Shown here: piece after piece, positions 1 to 6,359 of the stretch
How the letters are laid out: the number at the start of each line of letters is the position of its first letter
Position numbering within the stretch: position 1 is the stretch's first letter
Assembly: GCA_900545035.1 (NCBI GenBank)
Contig: UQXM01000039.1
Coordinates: 1-13,088 of the forward strand
Source of the DNA: an uncultured Fusobacterium sp.
GTDB taxonomy: Bacteria; Fusobacteriota; Fusobacteriia; Fusobacteriales; Fusobacteriaceae
Length of the DNA stretch: 13,088 nt
Direction of reading: 5' to 3'
Program-made: the position numbers and the translations under genes
Notes under the pieces: model-generated
Databases searched by the model: none
What the model saw: only the letters and a program-made list of their open reading frames with translations
What the model was told of the DNA's origin: nothing

Positions 1-68
1 AATTTTCCTATTTTTAATCTTTTTTCTCTTGCGTAACTTTGAAATAATCTGTTAAGCTTTCTTATCAT
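1..68 (-). CDS. 5' end of an unrecognised gene leaving the left edge
   Basis: The complement of 66-68 is an ATG, preceded by AGGAG (complement of 78-82) at nine bases. The frame then stays open for 22 codons to the window edge and begins MIRKLNRLFQSYARE. The product is basic at its N-terminus, with no obvious signal peptide in what is visible. A TATAAT box lies at 101-106, about 33 bases upstream of the start. The hairpin at 163-189 ends the upstream transcript, so this gene appears to be its own transcription unit. Too little is visible to name a family. Start, Shine-Dalgarno and -10 box agree, so a real gene is likely, but 22 open codons in AT-rich DNA can also occur by chance. Confidence 0.5.
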   Translation of the reverse strand, partial: MIRKLNRLFQSYAREKRLKIGK

Positions 69-100
69 TTTACTTTTCTCCTGAACTTTATTCTCTTAAT

Positions 101-129
101 ATTATATCAAATAATATATTTTTTTACAG
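101..129 (-). promoter_or_regulatory. Probable promoter of the left-edge gene
   Basis: A perfect TATAAT lies on the minus strand at 101-106, inside a very AT-rich stretch just after the preceding terminator. The hexamer 17 bases upstream (124-129, CTGTAA) is a poor -35, so the call rests on the -10 box and its position. Confidence 0.4.
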
Positions 130-162
130 TATTAATATATTATTTTTTGTATTTTTTTATAC

Positions 163-189
163 AAAAAAAGAATGGCATAACCATTCTTT
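163..189 (-). terminator. Rho-independent terminator after the GNAT gene
   Basis: On the minus strand a perfect 9-bp stem (AAAGAATGG with CCATTCTTT, 167-175 and 181-189) closes a 5-base loop. The stem's last three T residues and four more form a seven-T run (complement of 163-169). It starts about 14 bases after the stop codon of the gene ending at 204, the expected layout for an intrinsic terminator. Confidence 0.75.
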
Positions 190-203
190 ACTGTATTTCT
201 TTG

Positions 204-800
204 TTAATCTACATCTTTAAAAAGAGGAATACATCCTTCCAAATACCTTTTTCTGTCTTGTTCCATATAATCCTTAAAAGATACAAAATTAAATCTTTCA
301 TAAATATTTAAAGGCTTATTTGAATCTTTTGAATTTGGAACAGAATATAAAACAACACTTCTAAATCCTATGCTTTCTCTTAGATTTAATATAAATTCCA
401 TTATTTTTTCAAATAAAATATCACTTAAAAAATATTCTTCTTTCTCTTTTTCAGATATTTCATCATAAAACATGTGCTGAAAAGGTTTATTTACAGCAAA
501 AAAATCTATTTCGACAGCTGATATATTAAACCTATTTTTCTTTTCTCTCAATGTATTTACTTCAGACATATTGAATGATATTCCGGAAGCACTTAAAGAG
601 AAAAAACCTAACAGCAAATTACTAGACTTTTCTAATATTAAATGTGTCGTAGATTCTCTGCTATAAATAGCTTTTTTCTTTAAAAATTCATCTATATAAT
701 CATTTCCGCAAACAAAATCTTTTATTAAATAAACATTATCATCATATAATTTTTGAATAATTATATTTTCTTCATTTATTTCTGATGCATATTTATACAC
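204..800 (-). CDS. GNAT-like acetyltransferase, candidate TacT-type toxin
   Basis: A 198-residue protein with GNAT-fold hallmarks. It has FVCGNDYIDEFL (29-40), like the 'F-CG---LD-FL' opening of TacT-type toxins. LLGFFSLSASGI (63-74) and VEIDFFAVN (96-104) look like the central strands, and NIYERFNF (165-172) carries the conserved C-terminal Tyr. TacT-type enzymes acetylate the amino group of charged tRNAs; whether this one does is inference. The usual acetyl-CoA loop (Q/R-x-x-G-x-G/A) after the AVN strand is missing. KPFQHMFYDEISEKEKEEY (105-123) sits there instead, so substrate or activity may differ. The start is GTG, the only plausible one: an in-frame TAG lies a few codons upstream, no ATG intervenes, and CGGAG lies eight bases before it. 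It overlaps the 59-residue upstream gene by 25 bases, implying coupled translation. By hand count 12 of 18 leucines are TTA, unlike the CTT-rich core genes. It could instead be an ordinary GNAT enzyme. Confidence 0.72.
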   Translation of the reverse strand: MYKYASEINEENIIIQKLYDDNVYLIKDFVCGNDYIDEFLKKKAIYSRESTTHLILEKSSNLLLGFFSLSASGISFNMSEVNTLREKKNRFNISAVEIDFFAVNKPFQHMFYDEISEKEKEEYFLSDILFEKIMEFILNLRESIGFRSVVLYSVPNSKDSNKPLNIYERFNFVSFKDYMEQDRKRYLEGCIPLFKDVD

Positions 801-955
801 TTTGTTTTCTCCGCTCTCTCCATTAATTTTTTTCTATATTCTTTAGATTTATTAATGGCATCTTGTAAAGAGCCTGTTTTTACATTTAAAAATTTTTCTG
901 CTTTATCTGTCGCAACAACAAATGCTAATTTAGGTTTTCTTTGATTAGTTATCAT
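776..955 (-). CDS. 59-residue unknown protein, possible antitoxin partner of the GNAT
   Basis: A short gene starting MITNQRKPKLAFVVATDKA and rich in lysine and arginine, with a probable helix at about residues 29-50 (SLQDAINKSKEYRKKLMERAEK). Its ATG at 953-955 follows an excellent GGAGGTGG Shine-Dalgarno (complement of 959-966), and a promoter-like pair lies further up at 991-1019. The end overlaps the GTG start of the GNAT gene by 25 bases. A small gene overlapping and preceding a GNAT toxin-like gene is the usual antitoxin-toxin arrangement. I do not recognise the family: it lacks the ribbon-helix-helix look of DUF1778 antitoxins normally paired with TacT. The existence of the gene is well supported by ribosome binding site and coupling; the antitoxin role is inference. 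Confidence 0.65.
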   Translation of the reverse strand: MITNQRKPKLAFVVATDKAEKFLNVKTGSLQDAINKSKEYRKKLMERAEKTKCINMHQK

Positions 956-990
956 GATGCCACCTCCATTTTTATTATTTCTTTTTATAT

Positions 991-1019
991 ATTATACCTT
1001 TTTTATTCTCAAAAATAAA
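991..1019 (-). promoter_or_regulatory. Promoter of the 59-aa/GNAT operon
   Basis: Minus-strand TTTATT (1014-1019), a 17-base spacer ending in GG, then TATAAT (991-996), about 36 bases before the start codon at 955. The same hexamers, spacing and terminal GG recur at 2983-3011, which supports both calls. Confidence 0.55.
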
Positions 1020-1038
1020 GCCAAAAAATTTAAAACTG

Positions 1039-1047
1039 TGTTATAAT
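1039..1047 (+). promoter_or_regulatory. Extended -10 promoter of the lipid kinase gene
   Basis: TGT directly precedes TATAAT (1042-1047), giving an extended -10 element, 43 bases before the ATG at 1091. No good -35 is visible, which is common with extended -10 promoters. It is divergent from the promoter at 991-1019. Confidence 0.5.
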
Positions 1048-1090
1048 TAAAATATAATTTTTTATTCTTTATTCAATTTAAGGAGCAGAT

Positions 1091-1972
1091 ATGAAAAAAG
1101 TAAAATTTATTTATAATCCTTTTTCGGGAGAGCGTGAAATTTTAAAATATCTTGACTATATCATCAATGCATATCAAAAATACGGATATACAATCGTTCC
1201 TTTCCGTATCAGCTACAATACCAAGCTTACAGATGCTTTCAAAGATATTGACAATACATACAACCATATTCTTGTTTCCGGAGGAGATGGAACAGTAAAC
1301 CAAATTGTGAATATTATAAAAGAAAAAAATCTTGATATTCCTCTTGCTGTGCTTCCTGCAGGGACAGCCAACGATTTTGCTCATGTTATCGGAATGCCCC
1401 ACAGCATAAGAAAATCCATTGATCAGATTTTAAACAGTACGCCAAAAATGGTTGATCTTGGAAAAGCCAATGATAAATATTTTATAAATATTTTCAGCTG
1501 CGGACTTTTCACTGATGTTTCACAAAAAACTCCTACAAGTCACAAAAATATGTTCGGTAAACTGGCGTATTATTTTACAGGCTTAAAAGAACTTCCTAAT
1601 TTTAAAAAGCTGAATATCTCTGTTGAATCAGAACACGGTTCATTCAAAGGTTCTTCCATATTGTTTTTTGTTTTTAACGGAAGAACAGCAGGAGGATTTG
1701 AAATTGCTCACGATTCTCTTGTAGATGACGGTATGCTTGATATAATCATTGTGGACGGAGAAAATATTTTGGAAAAGCTAACTTTCCTTTCACAATTTAT
1801 TTTAAGAAAAAATCTCACTTATCCAAAAGGGATTATCCATTTTAAAACCGATAAACTAAAAATAGAAGTTGAAAATAATTATACTACAGATATTGACGGA
1901 GAACCCGGACCGACCGCTCCTCTTGAAATAAAATGCGAAAAATCTTCTTTAAAAGTATTGGGATATTTATAG
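1091..1972 (+). CDS. YegS/BmrU/DgkA-type lipid (diacylglycerol) kinase
   Basis: A 293-residue protein of the diacylglycerol-kinase catalytic family (LCB5/YegS/DgkB group). These cytosolic or membrane-associated enzymes use ATP to phosphorylate lipids such as diacylglycerol, typically for phospholipid recycling. Visible motifs are NPFSG (9-13), the nucleotide-binding SGGDGTVNQIV (63-73), PAGTANDFA (89-97), DDGMLDI (212-218) with the family's conserved Asp pair, and DIDGEP near residue 268 at the end of the beta-sandwich domain. Length fits the family. The start is set by AAGGAG six bases upstream. It is the only plus-strand gene here. It is divergent from the 59-aa/GNAT operon, converges on the Rel pair, and shares a hairpin at 1979-2014 with it. 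Leucine codons are mainly CTT (about 13 of 27), like the core genes. The family is certain; the exact lipid substrate cannot be read from sequence. Confidence 0.92.
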   Translation: MKKVKFIYNPFSGEREILKYLDYIINAYQKYGYTIVPFRISYNTKLTDAFKDIDNTYNHILVSGGDGTVNQIVNIIKEKNLDIPLAVLPAGTANDFAHVIGMPHSIRKSIDQILNSTPKMVDLGKANDKYFINIFSCGLFTDVSQKTPTSHKNMFGKLAYYFTGLKELPNFKKLNISVESEHGSFKGSSILFFVFNGRTAGGFEIAHDSLVDDGMLDIIIVDGENILEKLTFLSQFILRKNLTYPKGIIHFKTDKLKIEVENNYTTDIDGEPGPTAPLEIKCEKSSLKVLGYL

Positions 1973-1978
1973 AGTTAC

Positions 1979-2014
1979 AAAAAGGGAACGGATTTTTATG
2001 TCCATTCCCTTTTA
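1979..2014. terminator. Bidirectional terminator, copy 1 of a 36-bp repeat
   Basis: A 13-bp stem (1980-1992 with 2001-2013) closes an 8-base loop, flanked by A and T runs on both sides. It lies seven bases after the lipid kinase stop and ten bases beyond the end of the 71-residue minus-strand gene. The single C-A mismatch read on the plus strand becomes a U-G wobble on the minus strand, so the hairpin is better tuned to minus-strand transcripts. The 36 bases are identical to 3019-3054. Confidence 0.75.
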
Positions 2015-2023
2015 AAATTATCT

Positions 2024-2239
2024 TTATATTTCTGAAAAGCTGTATATTCTTTTAAAAGGTGCATACTCTCCATATACAGATTTTACTGTTTCATAATCTT
2101 TTCCACCCAATATTCCGATTTGTATTTTTTCATTTCCTCTGTTTTCTCTTAAATACTTAACTGCTTCGGACATTGTAGTTTCCAACATTTTAGTTCCGCT
2201 TATTCCAACTTCTCTTATAAATAAATATGTTTTATGCAT
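2024..2239 (-). CDS. 71-residue unknown protein coupled to the RelA/SpoT-domain gene
   Basis: A small soluble protein beginning MHKTYLFIREVGIS. The pattern suggests strand (3-9), helix (22-35), strand (about 38-45), helix (46-55), strand (60-64); there is no membrane segment or metal motif. I do not recognise the family. Three ATGs are in frame, at 2251, 2242 and 2239. I chose 2239 because GGAGG (complement of 2245-2249) then sits five bases upstream. The ATG at 2251 overlaps that Shine-Dalgarno itself. The start lies inside the end of the Rel gene (8-base overlap), so translation is probably coupled, and the pair shares one promoter and one terminator. Size, overlap and partner make an antitoxin role for a toxic alarmone synthetase attractive, but this rests on context alone. 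Confidence 0.6.
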   Translation of the reverse strand: MHKTYLFIREVGISGTKMLETTMSEAVKYLRENRGNEKIQIGILGGKDYETVKSVYGEYAPFKRIYSFSEI

Positions 2240-2945
2240 CATTACCTCCATCTTTATTTAAAATTCCATACAAATAATTTATATAGTCTATCTCTAATTC
2301 ATCGGGAGCTTTTGGTATATTATCCAGCCATTTTCTTAATTTTTTTGAATATTCCCAAGAATTTACACTATTCTTACTTTTATATATTACTTCATGCGTA
2401 TAAAAGTGCAACACAGCATCTTTTCTAGTCCAAAATTGAAATTCCACAGGAAAACAATTTCTGTTATACCTAAAATATACATGAATACCTCTGTATCCAT
2501 CATCTTTTGTTTTTTCTCTTTCATAAAAGTTTATTACAAGACACTCTTTGTCTTCTGAAAACATTTTTAATTTTTCAATAAGCTCATCTTCACTGCAATT
2601 AATTATAAATCTTACTCCCAGCATATCATTGCATGCTTTGTAAAATTTTCTTCCAAAAGATAAATTTTTCTCCCATTTCATTTTAAAAGAAACTTCTGTT
2701 TTCAGCCTATATGTTATTGATACATTTACACTTGTATTTTCATTTAAATAATTTAACAGCTCTGTCAGACAATCGGAAATATTATCAAAAAAATCTAATC
2801 CATATTCATATACTTCATTGCATTTATAATATCTTAAAGTTTTCTTATTTATATTAGGAAAATCTATTGGAAAAGAAAAAGAATTTTGTAAATTCTTTAT
2901 TATATTTTTAAGCTGTCTCCCTTTATCTGAAATAATCTTTTCCAT
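2232..2945 (-). CDS. Single-domain RelA/SpoT synthetase-like protein, candidate toxSAS
   Basis: A 237-residue protein with the RelA/SpoT nucleotidyltransferase core and neither the HD hydrolase nor the TGS/ACT domains of long Rel enzymes. Motifs in order are YRLKTEVSFKMK (79-90; R80 and K82 of the R-x-K-xxx-S motif), NDMLGVRF (106-113; Mg-binding D107), the G-loop DGYRGIH (149-155; Y151), VEFQFWT (167-173; the second acidic residue E168, then Q170), and THEVIYK (183-189), where ordinary small synthetases have EH-xxx-YK. Catalytic residues look intact, but W172 replaces the R of the usual IRT, and the N-terminal 75 residues are unlike RelQ/RelP. Small alarmone synthetases make (p)ppGpp; the toxSAS subgroup, paired with small antitoxins, can make toxic alarmones or pyrophosphorylate tRNA. 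The overlapping 71-residue gene suggests the latter (inference). AAGGAG lies five to six bases before the ATG. Half of its leucines are TTA. Confidence 0.85.
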   Translation of the reverse strand: MEKIISDKGRQLKNIIKNLQNSFSFPIDFPNINKKTLRYYKCNEVYEYGLDFFDNISDCLTELLNYLNENTSVNVSITYRLKTEVSFKMKWEKNLSFGRKFYKACNDMLGVRFIINCSEDELIEKLKMFSEDKECLVINFYEREKTKDDGYRGIHVYFRYNRNCFPVEFQFWTRKDAVLHFYTHEVIYKSKNSVNSWEYSKKLRKWLDNIPKAPDELEIDYINYLYGILNKDGGNDA

Positions 2946-2982
2946 TCCTGCTCCTTAAAATTTACTTTACTGTATTATATTA

Positions 2983-3011
2983 ATTATACCTTTTTTTCTG
3001 TTAAAAATAAA
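2983..3011 (-). promoter_or_regulatory. Promoter of the Rel/71-aa operon
   Basis: Minus-strand TTTATT (3006-3011), a 17-base spacer ending AAAAAAAGG, then TATAAT (2983-2988), about 37 bases before the ATG at 2945. The layout matches 991-1019 in hexamers, spacing and the flanking GG. Confidence 0.55.
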
Positions 3012-3018
3012 GTATTTT

Positions 3019-3054
3019 AAAAAGGGAACGGATTTTTATGTCCATTCCCTTTTA
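3019..3054 (-). terminator. valS operon terminator, copy 2 of the 36-bp repeat
   Basis: The same 13-bp stem (3020-3032 with 3041-3053) and 8-base loop as copy 1, followed on the minus strand by a T run. It starts 14 bases beyond the valS stop, so it ends the clpP-to-valS transcript. It lies immediately upstream of the Rel promoter. Confidence 0.8.
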
Positions 3055-3067
3055 TGTTTTATAAATT

Positions 3068-5728
3068 TTATTGATTTTGAAGTTCTTTTATATTTTCAGA
3101 CAGTTTATCAAATTTATCTTGATATTCCTTTTGAATTCTTCTGTCTCTTTCCAAAATATGAGCAGGAGCTTTTGAAGTAAATTTCTCATTAGAAAGTTTT
3201 GCATTCATTTTTTCCAATTCAACAGCTACTTTATCAAGCTGAGCTTGTAGTTTTTTAACTTCCGCTTCTATATCAAGAAGTCCTGTAAGAATCATATATA
3301 CTTCTGAATTTCCTGTAACTCTGAATCCGCTCTGAGCAGGTTTTTCCATATCTTTTCCATATTCAACAGACTCTAAGTTTCCAAGTTTTGTAATAAAGAA
3401 ATAGTTTTCTTTTATTGTATTAAGTTCGCTTTCGTCAGCAGATTTTACCACAACTTTTGCAGGTTTTGCAGGAGAAATTCCGGCTTCTGCTCTGATATTT
3501 CTAAGTGATGAAATAAGTTCTTTTATATATTCAAAAGATTTTTCCACATTTTTATCTATCAATCTTTCATCAGCCACAGGATACTCTCTCAGCATAATTG
3601 TATCTCCGTCTGTTTTGATTGTCTGCCAGATTTCTTCTGTAATATAAGGCATAAATGGATGAAGCAATCTCATTCCTGCTTCAAGAACTGTCCACAATAC
3701 ATATTGTGCTGTCAGTTTTGAATCTGCATCTTCAGAGTTGTACAATCTTATTTTTGCCATTTCTACATACCAGTCGCAGAAATCTCCTCTTAAAAATTCG
3801 TATACAGCTTTTGCCGCTTCATCAAGCAGGAATTTATCAAGTTTGTCTGCAACAACTTCTGCTGTTTCATTCAGTCTTGAGAATATCCATTTGTCAACAA
3901 GTTCATATTTTAATCTGCTCTTATCAACATTTGCAGGATTAAATCCTTCAAGGTTCATAATAACGAACCTTGAACCGTTCCACATTTTATTTGCAAAGTT
4001 TCTTCCCATTTCAATAAGTTTTTCAGAGAAATGAACATCTTGCCCTTGAGAAGTATTATATATCATTGCAAATCTTATTGCATCTGCTCCGTATTTATCA
4101 ATAAGGTCTAACGGATTAGGAGAATTTCCCAATGATTTAGACATTTTTCTTCCTATTTCATCTCTTACAATTCCGTGGAAGAATACATTTTTAAATGGAA
4201 TTTCGTCCATTTCATAAAGTCCGAACATAATCATTCTTGCTACCCAGAAGAAGATTATATCAGCACCTGTTACAAGTGTTGATGTAGGATAGAATGTTTC
4301 AAGAGATTTTGTTTTTTCAGGCCAACCAAGAGTTGAGAAAGGCCAAAGTGCTGATGAGAACCATGTATCAAGCACATCTTCTTCTTGAACAAGCTCCACT
4401 TTTTTACCATAGTGAGCTTCTGCCTGTTTCATTGCTTCCTCTTCACTTATTGCCACAAACATTTTCTGATCAGGTCCATACCATGCAGGTATTCTGTGTC
4501 CCCACCATAATTGTCTTGAGATACACCAATCTCTGATATTTTCAAGCCAGTTGTAATAGATTTTTTCCATTCTCTTAGGCATGATTTTTATTTCACCATT
4601 TCTTACAACTTCAAGAGCTCTTTTTGCAAGAGGCTCCATTTTTACAAACCATTGTTTTGAAACTCTTGGCTCGATTATAGTTCCACATCTGTAACAAGTT
4701 CCAACATTATGAGCATGAGGCTCTATTTTTACAAGATATCCTTCAGCTTTTAAATCCTCAACAATTTTTTCTCTTGCTTCAAATCTGTCAAGTCCGGCAT
4801 ATTTTGGATAATCCTCAACAATTTTTCCGTCTGCTGTCATCATATTTATGATTGGAAGATTATATTTATTTCCAATATTAAAATCGTTAGGGTCATGAGC
4901 AGGAGTTATTTTTAATGCTCCTGTTCCGAATTCCATATCAACATATTCGTCAGCAATAATATCTATCTCTCTTCCCACTAATGGAAGAATTGCTTTTTTT
5001 CCTACAAACTCTGTATATCTTTCATCATTGGGATTTACAGCTATAGCCACATCGGCTAACATTGTTTCAGGTCTTGTTGTTGCTATTATTAAATATTTGT
5101 CAGTCCCTTTTACCGGATATTTAATATGCCAGAAATTTCCCGGTTTTTCCACATGGTCTACTTCGTCATCAGCAAGAGCTGTTCCACATCTCGGACACCA
5201 GTTTACCATGTATTCTCCTTGATAAATCAGTCCGTCATTGTACAAATCAACGAATATATGTCTTACTGCTTCTGAAAGTCCTTCGTCCATTGTAAATCTT
5301 TCTCTGTCCCAGTCAAGTGAAGCACCAAGTTTTCTAAGCTGGTTAGTGATTATTCCTCCATGCTCCTCTTTCCAAGCCCAAGTTCTTTTTAAAAACTCTT
5401 CTCTTCCCAAGTCCTCTTTTGTAAGTCCCTCTTCAGCAAGTTTTCTTTCCACTTTATTTTGTGTGGCAATACCTGCGTGGTCACATCCTGGAAGCCACAG
5501 AGTATTTTTTCCTGTCATTCTGTTATATCTTACAAGAGTATCTTGAATAGAGTTATTTAACACATGCCCCATATGAAGTATTCCTGTAACATTTGGAGGC
5601 GGAATAACTATTGAATAATTCTCCTTACCATCATCTAAAGTTGCTGCAAAATACTTAGAATCTTCCCAGTACTTATACCATTTTTTTTCAATTTCACTGG
5701 GAGAATAAACTTTTTCCAATTCTTTCAT
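3068..5728 (-). CDS. valS: Valyl-tRNA synthetase
   Basis: A class I aminoacyl-tRNA synthetase of 886 residues that charges tRNA-Val with valine in the cytosol, using ATP. PPPNVTGILHMGH (43-55) holds the HIGH signature as HMGH. WLPGCDHAGIATQ is typical of ValRS. TTRPETMLADVAIAVNP marks the CP1 editing domain that hydrolyses Thr-tRNA-Val. KMSKS is at 528-532. The anticodon-binding domain follows, and the last 70 or so residues form the long charged coiled coil expected at the ValRS C-terminus. Length is normal for bacterial ValRS. The ATG overlaps the engB stop by one base (TAATG), with GGAGG just upstream, so translation is coupled. It is the last gene of the clpP-clpX-lon-engB-valS run and ends at the 3019-3054 hairpin. 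No T-box leader precedes it, so tRNA-dependent control at this gene is unlikely. Confidence 0.97.
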   Translation of the reverse strand: MKELEKVYSPSEIEKKWYKYWEDSKYFAATLDDGKENYSIVIPPPNVTGILHMGHVLNNSIQDTLVRYNRMTGKNTLWLPGCDHAGIATQNKVERKLAEEGLTKEDLGREEFLKRTWAWKEEHGGIITNQLRKLGASLDWDRERFTMDEGLSEAVRHIFVDLYNDGLIYQGEYMVNWCPRCGTALADDEVDHVEKPGNFWHIKYPVKGTDKYLIIATTRPETMLADVAIAVNPNDERYTEFVGKKAILPLVGREIDIIADEYVDMEFGTGALKITPAHDPNDFNIGNKYNLPIINMMTADGKIVEDYPKYAGLDRFEAREKIVEDLKAEGYLVKIEPHAHNVGTCYRCGTIIEPRVSKQWFVKMEPLAKRALEVVRNGEIKIMPKRMEKIYYNWLENIRDWCISRQLWWGHRIPAWYGPDQKMFVAISEEEAMKQAEAHYGKKVELVQEEDVLDTWFSSALWPFSTLGWPEKTKSLETFYPTSTLVTGADIIFFWVARMIMFGLYEMDEIPFKNVFFHGIVRDEIGRKMSKSLGNSPNPLDLIDKYGADAIRFAMIYNTSQGQDVHFSEKLIEMGRNFANKMWNGSRFVIMNLEGFNPANVDKSRLKYELVDKWIFSRLNETAEVVADKLDKFLLDEAAKAVYEFLRGDFCDWYVEMAKIRLYNSEDADSKLTAQYVLWTVLEAGMRLLHPFMPYITEEIWQTIKTDGDTIMLREYPVADERLIDKNVEKSFEYIKELISSLRNIRAEAGISPAKPAKVVVKSADESELNTIKENYFFITKLGNLESVEYGKDMEKPAQSGFRVTGNSEVYMILTGLLDIEAEVKKLQAQLDKVAVELEKMNAKLSNEKFTSKAPAHILERDRRIQKEYQDKFDKLSENIKELQNQ

Positions 5729-6336
5729 TAATTTCCCTCCTGCTCTGTTTTTCCTTCATTTAACACTTCTTCAATATAGTTTAAAATTTCATCTCTTCCT
5801 GTGTCCTTTAATGAAGAGTGAAAAAACACATCTTCATTATGGAACTCAAGTTTTGTTCTTATTGCTTTCAAGCACTTAAATTTTTCATTGTTTGACACCT
5901 TATCCATTTTTGTAAAAATAATTTTAAACGGAATATTAAAGTGGTCAAGCCAGTGAAGCATATCCATATCCTCTGCTGTTGGAATTCTTCTTATGTCAAG
6001 AAGCACAAATACAAGTTTTTTTCTGTTGCTTGCCAGATATCTTTCCATAGTCTGTCCCCATTCAGCCTTCATAGCTTTTGGCACTTTTGCAAATCCATAT
6101 CCCGGAAGGTCAACCAAGAAAAACTCATTATTTATTATAAAATAGTTAATAAGCTGTGTTCTTCCCGGAGTTTTGCTTATTCTGGCAAGTTTTCCTCTTC
6201 TTGTTATGCTGTTTATCAGTGAAGATTTCCCTACATTTGATCTTCCTACAAAAGCAAACTCTATATTTGAAAGTTCCTCTGGATAATCTTTCTCATATAC
6301 AGCAGATTTCACAAAGTCTGCTTGTTTTATTATCAT
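5728..6336 (-). CDS. engB: Ribosome-biogenesis GTPase EngB/YsxC
   Basis: A 202-residue TRAFAC-class GTPase needed for large ribosomal subunit assembly. The GTP-binding motifs are complete: G1 GRSNVGKS (31-38), G2 around T56 in KTPGRTQLINYF, G3 DLPGYGFAKVP (76-86, with the GYG typical of EngB), G4 TKMDK (142-146), and a G5-like SS at 174-175 where SA is more usual. Length is normal for the family. The ATG follows AGGAG eight bases upstream, and the gene begins 23 bases after the lon stop. Its stop codon overlaps the valS start. Linkage of engB to lon and clpX is widespread in bacteria, which supports the identification. Confidence 0.96.
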   Translation of the reverse strand: MIIKQADFVKSAVYEKDYPEELSNIEFAFVGRSNVGKSSLINSITRRGKLARISKTPGRTQLINYFIINNEFFLVDLPGYGFAKVPKAMKAEWGQTMERYLASNRKKLVFVLLDIRRIPTAEDMDMLHWLDHFNIPFKIIFTKMDKVSNNEKFKCLKAIRTKLEFHNEDVFFHSSLKDTGRDEILNYIEEVLNEGKTEQEGN

Positions 6337-6359
6337 ATAATTTCTCCTGTGTTTATTTT

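Larger units (their letters stand above)
1979..3054. repeat. Pair of identical 36-bp direct repeats flanking the Rel gene pair
   Basis: Positions 1979-2014 and 3019-3054 match base for base, offset exactly 1040; the next base on each side differs (C versus T, A versus T). Each copy is a terminator hairpin in the same orientation. Everything between them is the RelA/SpoT-domain gene, its small partner, and their promoter, so the two copies bracket one complete transcription unit. Confidence 0.85.

Noticed and set aside
2249..2251. ATG at 2251 as the start of the small gene after Rel
   Set aside because: It overlaps the GGAGG Shine-Dalgarno; the ATG at 2239 is correctly spaced from it.
1979..3054. 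Insertion sequence or transposon
   Set aside because: Direct repeats bracket the region, but no transposase, integrase or terminal inverted repeat is present, so I call it only a repeat-flanked cassette.
5729..5760. T-box or other leader regulating valS
   Set aside because: valS starts inside the engB stop codon, leaving no room for a leader.
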